NCBI GenBank assembly: GCA_937952345.1
Contig: CALFYN010000524.1
Location: 1-7,747, forward strand
From: an uncultured Acidobacteriota bacterium
Lineage (GTDB): Bacteria > Acidobacteriota > Terriglobia > Bryobacterales > Bryobacteraceae
Direction: 5' to 3'
Length of the DNA stretch: 7,747 nucleotides
Under the pieces are notes generated by a model. The model was not told the origin of the DNA and did no database searches. It worked only from the letters and a program-made list of their open reading frames with translations. A program made the translations under genes and the position numbers. This document shows positions 5,760 through 7,747 of this stretch, piece by piece. How positions within the stretch are numbered: the first letter of the stretch is position 1; the number at the start of each line of letters is the position of its first letter.

Positions 5760-7414
5760 TTCCCCATAATCTGCCACTCCGTGAACGGCGATCGCGACCC
5801 GCGCACGATCACATTGATCAAATACGGCTTGCCCGAGGCAAAACCGCGCTTCACTGCCGGAGCCAGATCCGCCAGCCTCTCCACCGTCTCGCCGTCGCCG
5901 CCGAACCCTTTCATCACCAGGTCGTAACGCGTGTGCTGCAACTCGCACGCCACCGTCAGATCCCCGGTGATTTCCCTCTGCAGCTCGCGCTCCAACCCCC
6001 ACCCGCCATCGTTGCCCACAACAATCACTACCGGCAGCTTATATCGCACCAGCGTCTCCAACTCAGCGATATAGAACCCCAGCGATCCGTCTCCCGTAAT
6101 CATCGTCACAGGCTTGCCCGGATTCGCCAGTTGCATCGCAATGCAGTTCGGCAGCGCCGAGCCGATTGTCCCCATCGGCCCCAGCCGCGACCATCCGCCC
6201 CGCATCGTGGCAGGTATCATCGCCCTGCCCCAATGCACGAAGTCGCCGCCGTCCCACGAATACAACGTGTCCTTCGGATAGGCATCGCGCAGCACCGAAA
6301 ACACCGCCGCCGGATGCAGCGGCTCCGCCTTGTCCATGGCCAGCGTGTCCAGCTTCTTCTGGTATTCACTGTCCAACTGCCGCAATTTGCGGCTCCAACT
6401 CGACAGCGGATGCCACGCCTTCTCCCCCGCAAGCTCCAGCATCGCTTGCAGCGTCGCCTTCACATCGGCACAGATCCCCAACTCGATCGGCCGCGCCGCG
6501 CCTAACTCCGGCCCGTGCAAATCCACTTGTATGATCTTCGCCGCCGGATCGAACAACCGCGGTCCGCCCAGCGCCAGCCGGTAGTCGATCCGCTTGCCCA
6601 GCACCAGAACCACGTCTGCTTCTTTGAATGCCGCCAGCGCCGCCCGGTTGATCGCCGGATCGGCATACCCAAACACATTCTTCTGCGCATCGGAGACGAT
6701 ACCGCGCGCCAGCGTCACCGTGTACAGCGGCAACCGTGTCGTCTTGATGAACCGCTCCAGCTCCTTCTCGGCATGGCCCCACCATGCGCCGCTGCCTGCA
6801 ATCACTACTGGACGCTCCGCGCTGAACAGCATGCCCAACGCCTGTTCCACTTCCTCGCGTGAAGGCGCACCGTACGCCATTCGAACGGCCGGAGGCATCG
6901 GCAGCGGCTGCTCTGTGCCCGCCGCGAACACATTCACCGGTACGCTCAGATGCACTGCCCCCTTCCGCCCGCTATTCGCCTCGTTGTAGGCACGCCCCAC
7001 CAGGTACGGGATCTGCGACGGACTCACCGCATCGGCGAACCACTTCACTGCCGGCCTCGCCATCTCCGCCTGGTCGATCACCTGAAACACCTGCCGCCCC
7101 GCGATCATCGTCGATGGCGCTCCGCTCACCGCAATCAGCGGGCTCGCGCACAATTGCGCTGTCGCGATCCCGGTCAGCGAATTCGTATGACCCGGCCCCC
7201 CAGTCACCAGCGCAACCGCCGGCTTGCGGTGCGTGCGTGCCCATGCGTCCGCGGCATGCGTGACCCCCGATTCGTGCCGCATGTCGATCACGCGGATCCG
7301 TTCCGCGTGCATCGCCAGCAACACTTCGTTCAAATGGTCTCCCACCAAAGTGAAGACCGTGTCAATATCCAGTTGTCGGATGGATCGGGCAAAGAGTTCG
7401 GCGCCTGTTGGCAT
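5750..7414 (-). CDS. Thiamine-diphosphate-dependent enzyme, acetolactate synthase-like superfamily, ILVBL/2-hydroxyacyl-CoA lyase-like
   Basis: From the ATG at 7414 the protein has 554 residues, the normal length. The N-terminal pyrimidine-binding domain (about 1-170) has the cofactor-activating E48 in MRHESGVTHAADAWAR and the GGPGHTNSLTG loop (72-82). A central domain follows (about 185-335). The C-terminal diphosphate-binding domain (about 365-540) carries GDGS (441-444) and, 26 residues later, GNDGGW (467-472), giving metal ligands D442 and N468. The NDGGW form, and VACELQHTRYDLVMKGFG after it, recall human ILVBL (HACL2, a 2-hydroxyacyl-CoA lyase) more than true acetolactate synthase; annotation pipelines would probably say acetolactate synthase large subunit-like. 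No regulatory subunit gene is nearby, which also argues against valine biosynthesis. A TTG at 7432 would add 6 residues and seems less likely. There is no clear ribosome binding site. The 58-bp gap to the upstream HPPD-like gene contains an 8-bp palindrome, CAACGTTG (7430-7437). The product is probably cytoplasmic. Confidence 0.92.
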   Translation of the reverse strand: MPTGAELFARSIRQLDIDTVFTLVGDHLNEVLLAMHAERIRVIDMRHESGVTHAADAWARTHRKPAVALVTGGPGHTNSLTGIATAQLCASPLIAVSGAPSTMIAGRQVFQVIDQAEMARPAVKWFADAVSPSQIPYLVGRAYNEANSGRKGAVHLSVPVNVFAAGTEQPLPMPPAVRMAYGAPSREEVEQALGMLFSAERPVVIAGSGAWWGHAEKELERFIKTTRLPLYTVTLARGIVSDAQKNVFGYADPAINRAALAAFKEADVVLVLGKRIDYRLALGGPRLFDPAAKIIQVDLHGPELGAARPIELGICADVKATLQAMLELAGEKAWHPLSSWSRKLRQLDSEYQKKLDTLAMDKAEPLHPAAVFSVLRDAYPKDTLYSWDGGDFVHWGRAMIPATMRGGWSRLGPMGTIGSALPNCIAMQLANPGKPVTMITGDGSLGFYIAELETLVRYKLPVVIVVGNDGGWGLERELQREITGDLTVACELQHTRYDLVMKGFGGDGETVERLADLAPAVKRGFASGKPYLINVIVRGSRSPFTEWQIMGKKK

Positions 7415-7472
7415 AACATTACAGGGTATCAACGTTGCCGTAATCCCGGATAGTTCAGTCGTGTGCCGGCCT

Positions 7473-7747
7473 TCAAACGCATGTGCGCTTCTTTTCCACG
7501 ATCCGGAAGGTCAACGAAGGTCGATCCTCCACCGGCTTCGTCACCACGAACACCTCGTCCAGTTCGGCCGCCCTGCCCGTCTGGTGGAACTCCACCCCAC
7601 GGCTCAGCATCGTGCCTACGGTCGCCGCCAGATCCGCCGTCGAAAAAGCGATCTGGCTCACCCCGGCGCCCCCAACTACACCGTCATCACACGCATTCTC
7701 CTGGATGCGGAACCGCATCAACTGCCCTGCCTGGGTTCGTTTTGTCA
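7473..7747 (-). CDS. C-terminal part of a 4-hydroxyphenylpyruvate dioxygenase-related VOC protein lacking metal ligands (partial, runs off right edge)
   Basis: The frame is open from the window edge to the TGA at 7475-7473, about 91 codons; the start is outside the window, and the internal TTG/ATG at 7721-7716 is unlikely to be the true one. The stretch GGAGVSQIAFSTADLAATV, then RGVEF, then TKPVEDRPSLTFRIVEK follows the C-terminal VOC domain of HPPD (GGAGVQHIAL...TKPVQDRPTxFFEIIQR) in order. Three things differ: the iron-binding His of QHIAL is Gln, the iron-binding Glu of FFEII is Arg, and about 30-40 residues that HPPD carries between VEFL and IFTKPV are missing. The terminal GFGxGNFKALFE helix is absent too. 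An intact HPPD makes homogentisate in tyrosine breakdown; this protein could not bind iron in the same way. It may be a non-catalytic or binding homologue, or a decaying gene. It reads in the same direction as the ThDP enzyme gene 58 bp downstream. Confidence 0.72.
   Translation of the reverse strand, partial: TKRTQAGQLMRFRIQENACDDGVVGGAGVSQIAFSTADLAATVGTMLSRGVEFHQTGRAAELDEVFVVTKPVEDRPSLTFRIVEKKRTCV

Noticed and set aside
7415..7472. Promoter and operator between the HPPD-like and ThDP genes (TGTAAT hexamer, CAACGTTG palindrome, ATTAC/GTAAT arms)
   Set aside because: No matching -35 lies at normal spacing, and the inverted arms are not centred on the palindrome, so I do not annotate a site. 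The two genes may be co-transcribed.

Overview
The window is a gene-dense, GC-rich (roughly 60% by eye) bacterial chromosome segment. The gene style resembles soil Acidobacteria of the Bryobacter/Solibacter kind: a large secreted serine hydrolase with extra domains, an ECHDC3-like crotonase, and an ILVBL-like thiamine-diphosphate (ThDP) enzyme. That taxonomic guess is an inference from protein style, not a proven placement. I see no RNA gene, insertion sequence, phage gene, CRISPR array or long repeat.

Left part, 5161 down to 1, minus strand: four genes read in the same direction with almost no gaps, so very probably one operon. In transcription order they are an acyl-CoA synthetase (AMP-forming), a crotonase-fold protein whose stop and start codons directly abut it, a secreted 736-residue fusion of a serine beta-lactamase/DD-peptidase-like domain to a VanX-type D-Ala-D-Ala dipeptidase (4-bp ATGA overlap with the crotonase), and a MarR-type regulator with a C-terminal Cys/His cluster, cut by the left window edge. 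The operon thus joins acyl-CoA chemistry to cell-wall dipeptide hydrolysis and ends with its likely regulator.

Middle, 5219-5740, plus strand: an exported thiol peroxidase of the glutathione peroxidase family. It is divergent from the operon across a 57-bp intergenic region that must hold both promoters.

Right part, minus strand: an ILVBL/2-hydroxyacyl-CoA-lyase-like ThDP enzyme (7414-5750) that converges on the peroxidase gene. The two stop codons lie in opposite arms of a perfect 12-bp inverted repeat, a probable bidirectional terminator. Upstream of it is the 3' end of a gene related to 4-hydroxyphenylpyruvate dioxygenase (7747-7473). It has lost recognisable internal segments and both metal ligands expected in the visible part, so it looks like a degenerate or repurposed homologue.

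No complete new defence or mobile system is visible. The main points of interest are the two-enzyme peptidoglycan fusion in a lipid-activation operon, two homologues that have lost catalytic residues (crotonase and HPPD-like), the Cys-cluster MarR protein, and the terminator that encodes the ends of two proteins.
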